DNA from: Hartmannibacter diazotrophicus
Lineage (GTDB): Bacteria > Pseudomonadota > Alphaproteobacteria > Rhizobiales > Pleomorphomonadaceae
Assembly: GCF_900231165.1 (NCBI RefSeq)
Contig: NZ_LT960614.1
Coordinates: 3,783,501-3,847,500 of the forward strand
DNA length: 64,000 bases
Direction of reading: 5' to 3'
Made by a program: the position numbers and the translations under genes. Below are positions 36,399 through 45,590 of the stretch, one piece after another (within the stretch, counting starts at the first letter, position 1; each line of letters opens with the position of its first letter). The notes under the pieces were generated by a model. The model did not search any database and was not told the origin of the DNA. It saw nothing but the letters and a program-made list of their open reading frames with translations.

Positions 36399-37970
36399 TC
36401 AGAGCGCGCCCGTGCGCATCTGCTCGGCGATATAGTCGGCCTGGCGGATGGCGAGGCTGACGATGGTCAGCGTCGGGTTCTCCGCCCCGCCGGTGGTGAA
36501 CTGGCTGCCGTCCGACACGAAGAGATTCTTGATGTCGTGGGTCTGGCCATGCTTGTTCACGACGCCGTCTTCCGCCTTCTCGCTCATCCGGTTGGTGCCG
36601 AGATTGTGGGTGGAGGGATAGGGCGGCGTCGGGAAAGTGCGAACGGCCCCGACCGCGTCGTAGAGCGCCGCGCCTTGGCGGTAGGCGTGCTCGCGCATGG
36701 CGACGTCGTTCGGATGGTCGTCGAAGTGGACGCTGGCCACCGGCAGGCCGTACTGGTCCTTGGCGTTCGCATCGAGCGTCACCCGGTTCTCCTCGCGCGG
36801 CATGTCCTCGCCGACGAGCCACATGCCGGCCATGTTGACATAGCCGTCCATGGCCGAGGTGAAGCTGCGGCCCCATGCGCCGGGGTTGAGGAAGGCCGCC
36901 ATGAAGGGCACGCCCAGAGACAGCGTCTCCATCTCGTAGCCGCCGACGAAGCCGCGCGAGGGATCGTTCTTCGCCTCGTCGCGCACGATGCCGGCCATGG
37001 TCGTGCCGCGATACATGTGCACCGGGTTCTCGAACACCCCGTAGACCGAGCCGGTCATGTGGCGCATGTAGTTGCGCCCCACCTGCCCGGAAGAATTGGC
37101 CAGCCCGTCCGGGAACATGGAGGATTCCGAATTGAGCAGGAGCCGCGGGCTTTCGATCGAGTTGCCGGCGACCGCGACCGCCCTCGCCTTCTGGAACTGG
37201 TGATTGCCGTCCTTGTCGGCGTAGAGCACGCCGGTCACCTTGCCCGACTTGTCATGCTCGATCCGGAGCACCATCGAGCCAGGACGGACCTCCATGTGGC
37301 CGGTCGCCTCCCCTTTCGGGATTTCCGTGTAGAGCGTCGACCACTTGGCGCCCCACTTGCAGCCCTGGAAGCAGAAGCCGGTCTGCTGGCAGGAGTTGCG
37401 GTCGTCGCGCTGAACGGAATTGATCGCCATGTGGCCGGTGTTGCATTCCTTGTAGCCGAGCTTGTCGGCACCCGCCTTCATGATCTTGAAGTTGTTGTTG
37501 CCGGGAAGGCCGGGCAGATCGTTGGTGCGGGTCACACCCATCTTGTCCTCGGCCTTGGCGTAGTAGGGCTCAAGGTCGGCAAGGGTGATCGGCCAGTCGA
37601 GCAGGTTCGCGCCGTCGAGCTTGCCGTAGGTCGAGAGCGTCTTGAACTCGTGCTCCTGGAAGCGCAACGAGGCACCGGCCCAGTGGGTGGTGGAGCCGCC
37701 GACCGCCTTGACGATCCACGCCGGCAGGTTCGGAAAGTCGCGGTGCACCCGCCACGAACCGGACGTCGTGCGCATGTCCGTCCAGGCAAGCTGGCCGAAG
37801 CTGGCCCACTCGTCGTTGATGAAGTCGTCGTATTCGTGCCGGGAGCCCGCTTCGAGGACGACCACGTCGATCCCCTTCTGGGCCAGTTCGTTGCCGAGCG
37901 TTCCGCCGCCGGCGCCCGAGCCGATGATGACGACGACGCTGTCGTCGTCGAGAGCATAGGGAGCAGCCAT
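36399..37970 (-). CDS. GMC-family FAD oxidoreductase (gluconate/sorbose dehydrogenase large-subunit type)
   Basis: 523 aa. FAD-binding VVIIGSGAGGGTLGNELAQKG near the N terminus, GGSTTHWAGASLRF, C-terminal GMC_oxred_C with THNLGTNRMS and LFVSDGSQFTTGGAENPTLT. It resembles the flavoprotein subunit of membrane gluconate 2-dehydrogenase-like enzymes. AGGAGG lies 6 nt before ATG 37970. No signal peptide; export would be piggyback on the Tat-signal small subunit encoded just upstream. Sugar or polyol substrate unknown. Confidence 0.9.
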   Translation of the reverse strand: MAAPYALDDDSVVVIIGSGAGGGTLGNELAQKGIDVVVLEAGSRHEYDDFINDEWASFGQLAWTDMRTTSGSWRVHRDFPNLPAWIVKAVGGSTTHWAGASLRFQEHEFKTLSTYGKLDGANLLDWPITLADLEPYYAKAEDKMGVTRTNDLPGLPGNNNFKIMKAGADKLGYKECNTGHMAINSVQRDDRNSCQQTGFCFQGCKWGAKWSTLYTEIPKGEATGHMEVRPGSMVLRIEHDKSGKVTGVLYADKDGNHQFQKARAVAVAGNSIESPRLLLNSESSMFPDGLANSSGQVGRNYMRHMTGSVYGVFENPVHMYRGTTMAGIVRDEAKNDPSRGFVGGYEMETLSLGVPFMAAFLNPGAWGRSFTSAMDGYVNMAGMWLVGEDMPREENRVTLDANAKDQYGLPVASVHFDDHPNDVAMREHAYRQGAALYDAVGAVRTFPTPPYPSTHNLGTNRMSEKAEDGVVNKHGQTHDIKNLFVSDGSQFTTGGAENPTLTIVSLAIRQADYIAEQMRTGAL

Positions 37971-38119
37971 GGGTTTCCTCCTGAATGTCTTTGTCTTGCG
38001 GCGCTTGCCCGGGGGCGCGGCACGGGAGCGTTTCTTTCGGGTCGCCCTGCTCGTGCGCGTCAACGCCAGCTAAATCGTTTGAACTTGCGGACGGAGTCCG
38101 CCCCTTGCGCAGGCCCTTG

Positions 38120-38683
38120 TCAGAGCCAGTCGATGTCGTCGAATCCGCGCTGGATGTAGCCGCCCTTGGAGTAGGATTCGCCCTCGTAGCCGAAGACCGG
38201 CCAGATCTCCTGCTGATTGTAGAGACCGACGACGAGGCCGCCGCGCACGGTCTGGAAGAAGGGGCTCTCCTCGATCGGCATCAGGAGCTTGACCCGGTCT
38301 TCCTCCCAGCCGACGCCGACATAGCCGCCGCTGCCGGCCGCCTTGTCGAGCCCGGCGACGCCGTCCTCGATCAGGGCCTTGTATTCCGGGTCGCCCGCCG
38401 CCTTCTCGTCGTGTCCCTTGACCGCGATCGCATAGAAGCGGTCGGCGATCTTGTCGTGCGGATAGATGTCGCGGGCAAGCAGGATGAGCGTGCGCATGGT
38501 CTCGGGCGCAAGCGCCTTGGTCTCCATGCCCCAGGCTTCGGCGGCGTTGATGAGGGTCGAGGCCGACGTCACCGTGATGGCAATGCCGATTGCGGTGCCG
38601 GATCCGCGCGTCAGAACCTCGCGGCGCGACAGGCCGGACGGCGGACGGCGGCGCTTGGCCGCGTCATAGACCGTATGCTGCAT
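38120..38683 (-). CDS. Gluconate 2-dehydrogenase subunit 3-like, Tat-exported
   Basis: 187 aa. Tat signal SRREVLTRGSGTAIGIAITVTSA (residues ~23-45), then a helical domain with LILLARDIYPHD...FYAIAVKGHDEKA of the subunit-3 family. ATG 38683 has GGAGG 8 nt upstream; the ATG at 38698 has none. It likely carries the GMC flavoprotein across the membrane. 149 bp upstream of the GMC gene in the same operon. Confidence 0.88.
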   Translation of the reverse strand: MQHTVYDAAKRRRPPSGLSRREVLTRGSGTAIGIAITVTSASTLINAAEAWGMETKALAPETMRTLILLARDIYPHDKIADRFYAIAVKGHDEKAAGDPEYKALIEDGVAGLDKAAGSGGYVGVGWEEDRVKLLMPIEESPFFQTVRGGLVVGLYNQQEIWPVFGYEGESYSKGGYIQRGFDDIDWL

Positions 38684-38783
38684 GGTTGTTTCCTCCATCG
38701 TGTTTTTTTTTCGAGCCGGATCTGATGTCCGGTCTTCGTAAAAGTTGGAGTGCGCGCCGCCGGCGGACGGGCGCGCCTCTCCG

Positions 38784-39179
38784 TCAGCGGAAGCGGCCGT
38801 GCCGCTGCAAAACCTCGATCTTGTAGCCGTCGGGATCTTCGACAAAGAAGAAGCGCGCCAGAAGGCCGCCGTCGCGGTTGAATTCGACGATCTTGCGGGG
38901 AGAAAAGCCAAGGTCGGTGAAGCGGGCGTGCTCGGCGTCGAGATCATCGACCACGAAAGCGATATGGCCGTAGCCATCGCCCAGCGCATAGGGCTCGGTG
39001 CGGCCCTTGTTGACCGTCAGCTCGACTTCGAAGTCGGCTTCGGCATTCTTCATGTAGATGAGGGTGAAGTCGTCAAAGTCGAGACGATCGGAAATCGCCA
39101 GCCCGAACGCTTGGGTATAGAAATTCACGGACCGTGCCTCGTCGAGCACACGGACCATGGAATGCACCGCTTTTGCCAT
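38784..39179 (-). CDS. VOC-family glyoxalase-like protein
   Basis: 131 aa. Glyoxalase I-like: MVRVLDEARSVNFYTQAFGL, ELTVNKG, GYGHIAFVVDD, and FFVEDPDGYKIEVLQR, where the E/H positions match a divalent-metal site. Often annotated lactoylglutathione lyase. GAGAGG 6 nt before ATG 39179. First gene of the VOC-subunit 3-GMC operon, so it may act on a product of that dehydrogenase. Confidence 0.87.
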   Translation of the reverse strand: MAKAVHSMVRVLDEARSVNFYTQAFGLAISDRLDFDDFTLIYMKNAEADFEVELTVNKGRTEPYALGDGYGHIAFVVDDLDAEHARFTDLGFSPRKIVEFNRDGGLLARFFFVEDPDGYKIEVLQRHGRFR

Positions 39180-39315
39180 CCTTGCCTCTCTTCCCTGCGG
39201 CCCCATCGCCGCAGTTTGGAAAGACTAGCAAAAGCCTGCACAACGCATGTGTTATCTGGATACTACGGCAACCGAAAGTCACAACCTGGCCGCCGGCGAG
39301 GCCGGCTTTGCCGCC

Positions 39316-39666
39316 TCAAAGCATGTTCTGGCGCGCCACCGCGTCGAGCGCTGCAGGGGCGCCATTGCACTGCGTCTTCCTCGCCTCAGCGGTGTCGGGG
39401 ACGTGCAGTTCGCTCTCCAGGAAGACGAGACAGATGCATCGCAGATGCGAGGTGAAATTCGGCGCTTCGCCGCGAATCTCCAGGATCTCGGAGTGAAGCG
39501 TCGAAATGAACTTCGGCAAGGTGAACCCCTGCTCCGTCGCGATCCGCTCCAGCACCTGCCAGAAGATACTCTCCAGCCGGATGCTGGTGCTCTGGCCATT
39601 GAGACGCATCGACCGCGTCTCGAAGGCATAGCTTGCCGGCGACTGGCTGGCAAAGACATGACACAT
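39316..39666 (-). CDS. Ribbon-helix-helix domain protein
   Basis: 116 aa. MCHVFASQSPASYAFETRS then RSMRLNGQSTSIRLESIFW (beta strand plus helix of an RHH DNA-binding fold) and FISTLHSEILEIRGE. This is a small protein family common in Rhizobiales, sometimes misnamed arylsulfate sulfotransferase. GGGAGG 7 nt before ATG. Probably a DNA-binding regulator; targets unknown. Monocistronic. Confidence 0.82.
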   Translation of the reverse strand: MCHVFASQSPASYAFETRSMRLNGQSTSIRLESIFWQVLERIATEQGFTLPKFISTLHSEILEIRGEAPNFTSHLRCICLVFLESELHVPDTAEARKTQCNGAPAALDAVARQNML

Positions 39667-39997
39667 GACTGATCCTCCCAAGATCTGGGTGGAACGGCGA
39701 CAACCGGCAACGGCAAGCTTGTTTTCTTGTCGGCACGCACCGGCCACGATCCCGCTCATCCGGTCGGGACGGAACGCAGCCCTCAGGCAACAAAGACCTG
39801 ATGAAGGCGACACACCGACCCATTTTTCCCGCGGGATCGAAAGGAATCCGTTCCACGACCTGAGGCGACAGGATAGCCGCGCGGCCGCGCCAAAGCCAAG
39901 ACACAAATCCGCACGCGGCGGAAAGCCCCGTACCGAAGGACCGGAAAGGGCCCGCCGGAGACGCAAAGCCCCCCGGCCGGACCGCTCGATCAGGGGC

Positions 39998-42136
39998 TCA
40001 GGCCGCCAGAATCTGCTGCACGAAGCTGGAAAGGTTGGCGCGCAATTCGCCGGCCTCGCGGCCGAGACTGCGCGCCTGTTCGGCGACCGAGGCCGCGGCA
40101 TGATCGGTCTTGTCGACGGCAACGCGCACATCCGCGATGTTGGTCGAAACGGCCGCCGTGCCGGAAGACGCGCTCTGGGCAGACCGCGCGATCTCGCTGG
40201 TTGCCGCCGACTGCTCCTCGACCGCAGCGGCCACCGAACCGACCGCGTTGCCGATCTCGCCGACCACATTGCGGATCTTCTGGATCGCGTCGACCGCGGT
40301 CTGCGTCGCATCGCGCATCTCGGAGATCTGCCCGCCGATTTCCTCCGTCGCCCGCGCCGTCTGGCTGGCGAGATTCTTCACCTCGCCGGCAACGACGGCA
40401 AAGCCCTTGCCCATCTCGCCGGCCCGCGCGGCCTCGATGGTCGCGTTGAGGGCAAGCAGGTTGGTCTGCTCGGCGATGGACTGGATGATGTCGACGACGG
40501 TGCCGATGCGCGCGGCCGTCCCGGCAAGGGAATCGACGATCGCATTGGTCGATTCCGCATGGCGGTCGGCCTCGTTGGCGATGCCGCCGGAGCGCTGGAT
40601 CAGGACGGACACCTCGCGAATGGACGCAAAGAGCTGATCGGAGGCAGCCGCGACAGAGCGCACGTTGCTGCTCGCCTGGTCGGAAGCCTCCGCGACCGCG
40701 CCGGACCGCTCGCTGCTCTCCTCGGCGATATGCGCCATCTCGCTGGCCGATTGCTCCAGCGCGGATGCCGCCGAAACGAAGGTCGCGACGACCGAGCCAA
40801 CCCGCTCCTCGAAGTCGCGCGCCAGCTGTTCCATGATCTGGCGGCGCTCGGCGTCCCGCTGTTCGCGTTCCCGTGCTTCCGCGTCGACGCGGTTGAGCGC
40901 CTCCGCCTCGGTCATCTCGCGGATCTCGACGACCGCGCGGGCGATGTCGCCGATCTCGTCCTGGCGCGAGGCGCCCGCGATGGAAAGCCCGGTCTCGCCG
41001 GTGGCCATCTTCTGCAGCGTGCCGGTCAGGGCCGCGAGCGGCCGCGTCATACCGCGCGCCGCCAGAAGCCCGATGATGATCGTGCCGACCACGAGCAAAC
41101 CGGCCGCGATCAGCATCGTCCGGGTCATCTTGTCGACGGCGGCAAAAGCCTCACCGGTCGACTGGGCGGCAATCAGGGTCCACGTCTTGCCGAGAATGTT
41201 GACCTCGTTGGCGATCCCCATGAACGGCACGCCGGCGCGTTCGAAGGACAGCGCTGTGTCGACCGCAGGCACGCCTTCATAGCCGAGTTTGGTCAGCGGA
41301 TCGCCCGCAGCGGCCTCCTCGCCCGGTGCCGAACTGCGAAGAATGCCGTCGGCACCGACGGCCACCGTTTCGCCGGTCCCGCCGAGGCCGCGCCGATCTC
41401 CGAGGATGGCGTTGAAGAAGGAAGGCTCGAGCCGGAAGACGGTAAAGCCGGCAAGTTCCACCTTCTGGGCCGCATTCATCGCGGCGTTGCTGCGCCGTGT
41501 GATGGCCGTGCCGATGAAGGCGCTCGGCTGTCCCCCGGTAAAGGAATAGGGCGCGAAATCCTCAAAGACGGTCGTTTCCGGGTCGGCCTTCATCGCCTCG
41601 AAGAGACGGCCGAGGCCGGAGGCCTTCATGTCGGCTTCGTCCTGACGCTGCATGAAGTCGGAGCCCTTGGTGACCGAATAGATCACGCGGCCTTCCGGCG
41701 AGAGCAGCAGGATGTCGGCAAAGCCGCCGCGCTGCATGGCCTCCTTCAGCAGACCGTGCACCTTGGCATGGCGATAGCCGTACATGGTGTCGGAATCGGC
41801 GCCGTCCTTCTGGAGCACCTCCTCCGGCGCCCCGCTGAAATAGGCCTTGTTCTTTTCAAAGTCGGCCGGGTTGAGCTCAAGGTTGGCGTCAAGGTCGCGG
41901 ATGCTGGAACCGACGATGGACGTCTCGGCCACGTTGGCAAGGTCGAGCTTGACCCGGCGCGCGGCCGACTCGATCAGATCCTTGCGCCCGTCGACGGCAA
42001 GCGACAGCCGGGAAACGGCAGCCTCGGCCAGCGCACTGCGCGCACCCTGCCATCCGATCACGCCGATTGTCGCCGCGCTGATCAGCGCCAGACCGACGAT
42101 CATGACCGGCAGCTTCACCTTGATTGTTGCCCGCAT
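39998..42136 (-). CDS. Methyl-accepting chemotaxis protein with large periplasmic sensor
   Basis: 712 aa. TM1 about residues 9-30, periplasmic domain about 31-335 (Cache-like length; [24 protein letters not shown]), TM2 about 342-362, HAMP, and MA domain with the tip [27 protein letters not shown]. Ends in VQQILAA with no CheR/CheB tether pentapeptide. It lies next to the che operon on the same strand but is separated from it by a terminator. Confidence 0.92.
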   Translation of the reverse strand: MRATIKVKLPVMIVGLALISAATIGVIGWQGARSALAEAAVSRLSLAVDGRKDLIESAARRVKLDLANVAETSIVGSSIRDLDANLELNPADFEKNKAYFSGAPEEVLQKDGADSDTMYGYRHAKVHGLLKEAMQRGGFADILLLSPEGRVIYSVTKGSDFMQRQDEADMKASGLGRLFEAMKADPETTVFEDFAPYSFTGGQPSAFIGTAITRRSNAAMNAAQKVELAGFTVFRLEPSFFNAILGDRRGLGGTGETVAVGADGILRSSAPGEEAAAGDPLTKLGYEGVPAVDTALSFERAGVPFMGIANEVNILGKTWTLIAAQSTGEAFAAVDKMTRTMLIAAGLLVVGTIIIGLLAARGMTRPLAALTGTLQKMATGETGLSIAGASRQDEIGDIARAVVEIREMTEAEALNRVDAEAREREQRDAERRQIMEQLARDFEERVGSVVATFVSAASALEQSASEMAHIAEESSERSGAVAEASDQASSNVRSVAAASDQLFASIREVSVLIQRSGGIANEADRHAESTNAIVDSLAGTAARIGTVVDIIQSIAEQTNLLALNATIEAARAGEMGKGFAVVAGEVKNLASQTARATEEIGGQISEMRDATQTAVDAIQKIRNVVGEIGNAVGSVAAAVEEQSAATSEIARSAQSASSGTAAVSTNIADVRVAVDKTDHAAASVAEQARSLGREAGELRANLSSFVQQILAA

Positions 42137-42502
42137 TCACATACCCCAGCCACTGCTACGTTGGTTCACAAATTCCTGAGAACGGTGACAGCGGCGACTT
42201 GCCAAGGTGTTAAATACAAACGTGAAATAATGTCGCAGCGCGAGATCGGCCGCACTTCGCAAGAGAACGCCCACTCGAATTACGATGATATTTCATAGAG
42301 ATCGTCAGGGCGTTGAAAGCTTGCGCCGCCTGATGCGCACAAATGCTTAGGTCCTTCTGCCAATAATCGGATCGACAATCGTCACCGTCCCGCCCGGATG
42401 AGGGTCCACGAAAACGAAAAAGGCCGGATGCGAGAACATCCGGCCTTTCCGAAGAATTCTGCGATGCCCCGGCGCCCCACCGGCGCCAAGGGCTGAAGAC
42501 GC
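42137..42502. other. Intergenic region with che-operon terminator
   Basis: 366 bp. Holds the terminator at 42411-42448 and, nearer 42140-42300, the AT-richer presumed promoter of the chemoreceptor. No gene seen. Confidence 0.5.
42411..42448 (-). terminator. Terminator of the che operon
   Basis: Perfect 12-bp stem AAAGGCCGGATG (42419-42430) / CATCCGGCCTTT (42437-42448), 6-nt loop, T-rich tail on the minus strand. About 55 bp after the cheR stop. Confidence 0.9.
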
Positions 42503-43384
42503 TCAGGCGGCGCTGCCTCCGAAGGCCGCAAGGCGCGGGGTCCCGGCCAGAGGCGCACGCTTGTCCCCCGCCTTGCCTGCCGGCATGTAGAGGCCACGGC
42601 GATCGGGCAGCGACTGGAAGGCATCGGTCAGGCCGACGACCGTTTCGGCCGCGCCAAGCACCAGATAGCCGTCAGGTGTCACCATCTTGCTGATGCGGTT
42701 GAGCACATCCACCTTGGTGGGCTGATCGAAGTAGATCAGCACGTTGCGGCAGAAGACGATATCGAAGGTGCCGAGCGTGGAGAAATTGTCGAGCAGGTTG
42801 AGCTTGCGCCACTGCACCATCTGCTTGAGGCTGGAGGAGATCTCCCACGTATCGCCGCGCTGCGTGAAATACTTCAGCAGCATCTGGATCGGCAGGCCGC
42901 GCTGCACCTCGAACTGGCTGTAGGTGCCGGCCTTCGCCCGGTCGAGCACGTCGTTGGAAATGTCGGTGCCGATGATCTCGATGCGCCAGCCCGACAGGCG
43001 CGCACCCATTTCCTTCAGGCACATCGCGATCGAATAGGGCTCCTGGCCGGTGGAGGCCGCCGCGCACCAGATGCGGATCTTGCGCTGGGTCGCCCGCTTC
43101 TCCAGCATCGCCGGAAGCATGACGTCCTTGAGATGGTCGAAGGGCGTCTTGTCGCGGAAGAAGAAGGATTCGTTGGTCGTCATCGCCTCGACGACCTCGT
43201 CGGCGAGCTTCTGCTCGCGCGGGTCGCGAAGCTTGCCGATCAGGAGCGCGATGGAGGCGAGCCCGGCCTTGCGGGCAACCGGCAGGAGACGGCTCTCGAC
43301 GAGATACTGCTTCTCGTTGGAGAGAACCAGCCCGGAGCGGATCTTCAGGAATTGCCTGAGAAAGTCGAATTCAGCGGGGGTCAC
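42503..43384 (-). CDS. cheR: Chemotaxis protein methyltransferase CheR
   Basis: 293 aa. SAM-dependent methylation of receptor Glu. TNESFFFRDKTPFDHL, IRIWCAAASTGQEPYSIAM, IIGTDIS, and FDIVFCRNVLIYFD are the CheR signatures. The start is GTG 43384, which overlaps the cheB stop (GTGA), so translation is coupled. Last gene of the operon. Confidence 0.95.
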   Translation of the reverse strand: MTPAEFDFLRQFLKIRSGLVLSNEKQYLVESRLLPVARKAGLASIALLIGKLRDPREQKLADEVVEAMTTNESFFFRDKTPFDHLKDVMLPAMLEKRATQRKIRIWCAAASTGQEPYSIAMCLKEMGARLSGWRIEIIGTDISNDVLDRAKAGTYSQFEVQRGLPIQMLLKYFTQRGDTWEISSSLKQMVQWRKLNLLDNFSTLGTFDIVFCRNVLIYFDQPTKVDVLNRISKMVTPDGYLVLGAAETVVGLTDAFQSLPDRRGLYMPAGKAGDKRAPLAGTPRLAAFGGSAA

Positions 43385-44592
43385 AGCCGTCCTCCCATCA
43401 AGATACGCGCGACCTTGCGGCCGAGTTCGTCGAGGGGCAGCACATCGGCGCACATCCCCGTATGAGCCGCCGCACCCGGCATGCCCCAGACAACGCTGGT
43501 TTCCTCGTCCTGGGCGAGACAGTTGCCGCCCGCCTGGGCGATCTGCGTCACGCCCTTTGCCCCGTCCGCGCCCATGCCGGTCAGGATCACGCCGAGAACC
43601 GCCGAGCCGTAGGCCTCGACCGCCGACTGGAACAGCGGGTCGACCGCCGGCTTGCAGAAATTGACGGGCGGTCCGTCGTTGAGACGGATGACCATCTCGG
43701 TGCCGGTCTTGGCGACCGTCATGTGCTTGCCGCCCGGTGCCACGTAGATGCGGCCCGGCCGCACCACTTCGCCGTCCTGGCCTTCCGCCGCCGGACGTCC
43801 GGCCGCCTTGGTCAGGTGCTCGGCGAGGATCGCGGTGAAGGTCGGCGGCATGTGCTGGGTCAGCAGGACAGGGATATTTCCCATGGAACTGCCCACGTGG
43901 CCGAAGAACGCGTTGAGAGCCTGCGGTCCGCCGGTCGACGAGCCGACGCAAAGGACGCGCGGGCGGGACGCGGAATAGGACTTGAGCGTGAAGGCGGACT
44001 TGTTCCGGACCGCCGGCGCCTCGACCGGCTGGCGCATCCGGATCGGCGTTGCGCCGGCCGGTGCCGCGGGCTGGGCGGATGCCTGCTGCGCGGTGCGCGT
44101 CTGCATCGCCACCGTCGCGCTCATCGCCCTGGCCGGACGCCGCTTGGCGCGCTCGCCTAGGTTCGTGACCTTTTCGATCAGCTCACGGCGAAACTCCGCC
44201 GAAGTGGTGACCTGGCTGTTGCCTTCCGGCTTCGGCACATAGTCGGCGGCGCCGAGCGACAGCGCCTTGAGGCTGATTTCCGCATTCCTGCGTGACAGCG
44301 TTGACGCAATGATGACGACGAGATTCGGCTTCTGCTTCAAAAGCAGCGGCAGGGCGGTCAGCCCGTCCATGTCGGGCATCTCGATATCGAGCACCACGAC
44401 GTCCGGGTTCGCTCTCTTGACGTCATCGACGGCGAGCCGGCCATTGCGATGGCTGGCGACGACGGCAAGCGACCTCTCCTCGTCGATCCAGCGGCCGATC
44501 AGACCGCGGATCACGACGGAATCGTCAACGACCATCACTCGGATCGGGTCAGTGACGGGACCCGTCATGGCTGTGGCGTGCAATGGAGCCAT
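43381..44592 (-). CDS. cheB: Chemotaxis methylesterase/deamidase CheB
   Basis: 403 aa. Receiver (VVDDSVVIRG, Asp69 in VVVLDIEMPDMDG), a ~50-residue Ala/Gln/Pro linker, and methylesterase domain with nucleophile Ser in GSSTGGPQAL, His in TQHMPP and Asp in LTGMGADGA. Removes methyl groups from chemoreceptors when phosphorylated by CheA. Overlaps cheR. Confidence 0.95.
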   Translation of the reverse strand: MAPLHATAMTGPVTDPIRVMVVDDSVVIRGLIGRWIDEERSLAVVASHRNGRLAVDDVKRANPDVVVLDIEMPDMDGLTALPLLLKQKPNLVVIIASTLSRRNAEISLKALSLGAADYVPKPEGNSQVTTSAEFRRELIEKVTNLGERAKRRPARAMSATVAMQTRTAQQASAQPAAPAGATPIRMRQPVEAPAVRNKSAFTLKSYSASRPRVLCVGSSTGGPQALNAFFGHVGSSMGNIPVLLTQHMPPTFTAILAEHLTKAAGRPAAEGQDGEVVRPGRIYVAPGGKHMTVAKTGTEMVIRLNDGPPVNFCKPAVDPLFQSAVEAYGSAVLGVILTGMGADGAKGVTQIAQAGGNCLAQDEETSVVWGMPGAAAHTGMCADVLPLDELGRKVARILMGGRL

Positions 44593-44635
44593 CTTCTCTT
44601 ATCTCTCGTCAGGCGCAGGATTCGGCGGACAACGG

Positions 44636-45001
44636 TCAGATGAGACCGACCTCCTGGAACTTCGCCTCGACGATCTCGCGGTCGAACGGCTTCATGATGT
44701 ATTCGTTGGCGCCGGCGCGGATGGCCTTGGCGATATGGCCGACGTCGTTTTCCGTGGTGCAGAACACGACCTTCGGAGCGTCGCCGCCCCTCAGCTCGCG
44801 CAGGCGGCCAAGAAACTCGATCCCGTCCATGACCGGCATGTTCCAGTCGAGCAGGATCGCGTCGGGCATCTGCTCGTTGCACGCGCGCAGCGCCTGTTCG
44901 CCATCCTCGGCCTCGGTGATGGTGAAGGAGAGGTCTTCCAGAATCCGTCGTGCGACCTTCCGGATCACACTGGAATCATCGACAACCAGACAGTTTTTCA
45001 T
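44636..45001 (-). CDS. cheY: Chemotaxis response regulator CheY
   Basis: 121 aa, single receiver. VVDDS at 6-10, Asp52 in LLDWNMPVMDG, Thr in FCTTEND and Lys in IMKPFDRE. ATG 45001 has GGAG 6 nt upstream (within a second in-frame ATG at 45013). Either the motor-binding CheY or a phosphate sink partner to the receiver fused to CheA. Confidence 0.95.
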   Translation of the reverse strand: MKNCLVVDDSSVIRKVARRILEDLSFTITEAEDGEQALRACNEQMPDAILLDWNMPVMDGIEFLGRLRELRGGDAPKVVFCTTENDVGHIAKAIRAGANEYIMKPFDREIVEAKFQEVGLI

Positions 45002-45092
45002 TGTGCGCTCCATGAGTGACGACTGGCTCTCGCACCGTCAGTCGCTTGCTTGGAAGGCCGCCGGTCCGAAAGGGACCGCCGGCCTCTTGCCA

Positions 45093-45590
45093 TCAGGCGG
45101 CCATCTGTTCCGCGATGTTGCCGAGCACGCGCTCGACATCCAGGATGACCATGAGCTGGCCATCGAGGCGGTGAACACCGGCCGAGATCTCCGTCCAGCG
45201 GCGATCGAGGTTGGAAGGGTTGGCTTCGCTCTGCGACGACGAAAGGTTCAGCACCTCGCCGACCTCGTCGATGATGAGGCCGTAGGATTCGCCGCGGAAT
45301 TCGATGCCGACGGCCATGATGCCATGCTCGCCCTCGCGCGGCGGCAGGCCGAGCCGGCGGCGCATGTTGATCGCCGTGACGATCCGCCCGCGCAGGTTCA
45401 GAACGCCCGCGATCTCGGTCTGGGAGAGCGGCACGCGGGTGATGCTCTCCGGCACGAACACATCGTGGACCTTGGAGATCGGCAGGCCGAAGAGCTGGCC
45501 ACCGATGACGATGGTCACATACTGGATGGTATCGCCGGCGGTCGACATGTGATCGGCCCTGTCGTTGGAAGCTGTCGTCGGGTTGGTCAT
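45093..45590 (-). CDS. cheW: Chemotaxis coupling protein CheW
   Basis: 165 aa. YVTIVIGGQLFGLPISKVHDVF, VLNLRGRIVTAINMRRRLGLP, and GLIIDEVGEVL form the CheW SH3-like signature. The start overlaps the cheA stop (ATGA at 45587-45590). A ~15-residue N-terminal extension precedes the usual start; ATG at 45548 is an alternative. Links receptors to CheA. Confidence 0.94.
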   Translation of the reverse strand: MTNPTTASNDRADHMSTAGDTIQYVTIVIGGQLFGLPISKVHDVFVPESITRVPLSQTEIAGVLNLRGRIVTAINMRRRLGLPPREGEHGIMAVGIEFRGESYGLIIDEVGEVLNLSSSQSEANPSNLDRRWTEISAGVHRLDGQLMVILDVERVLGNIAEQMAA

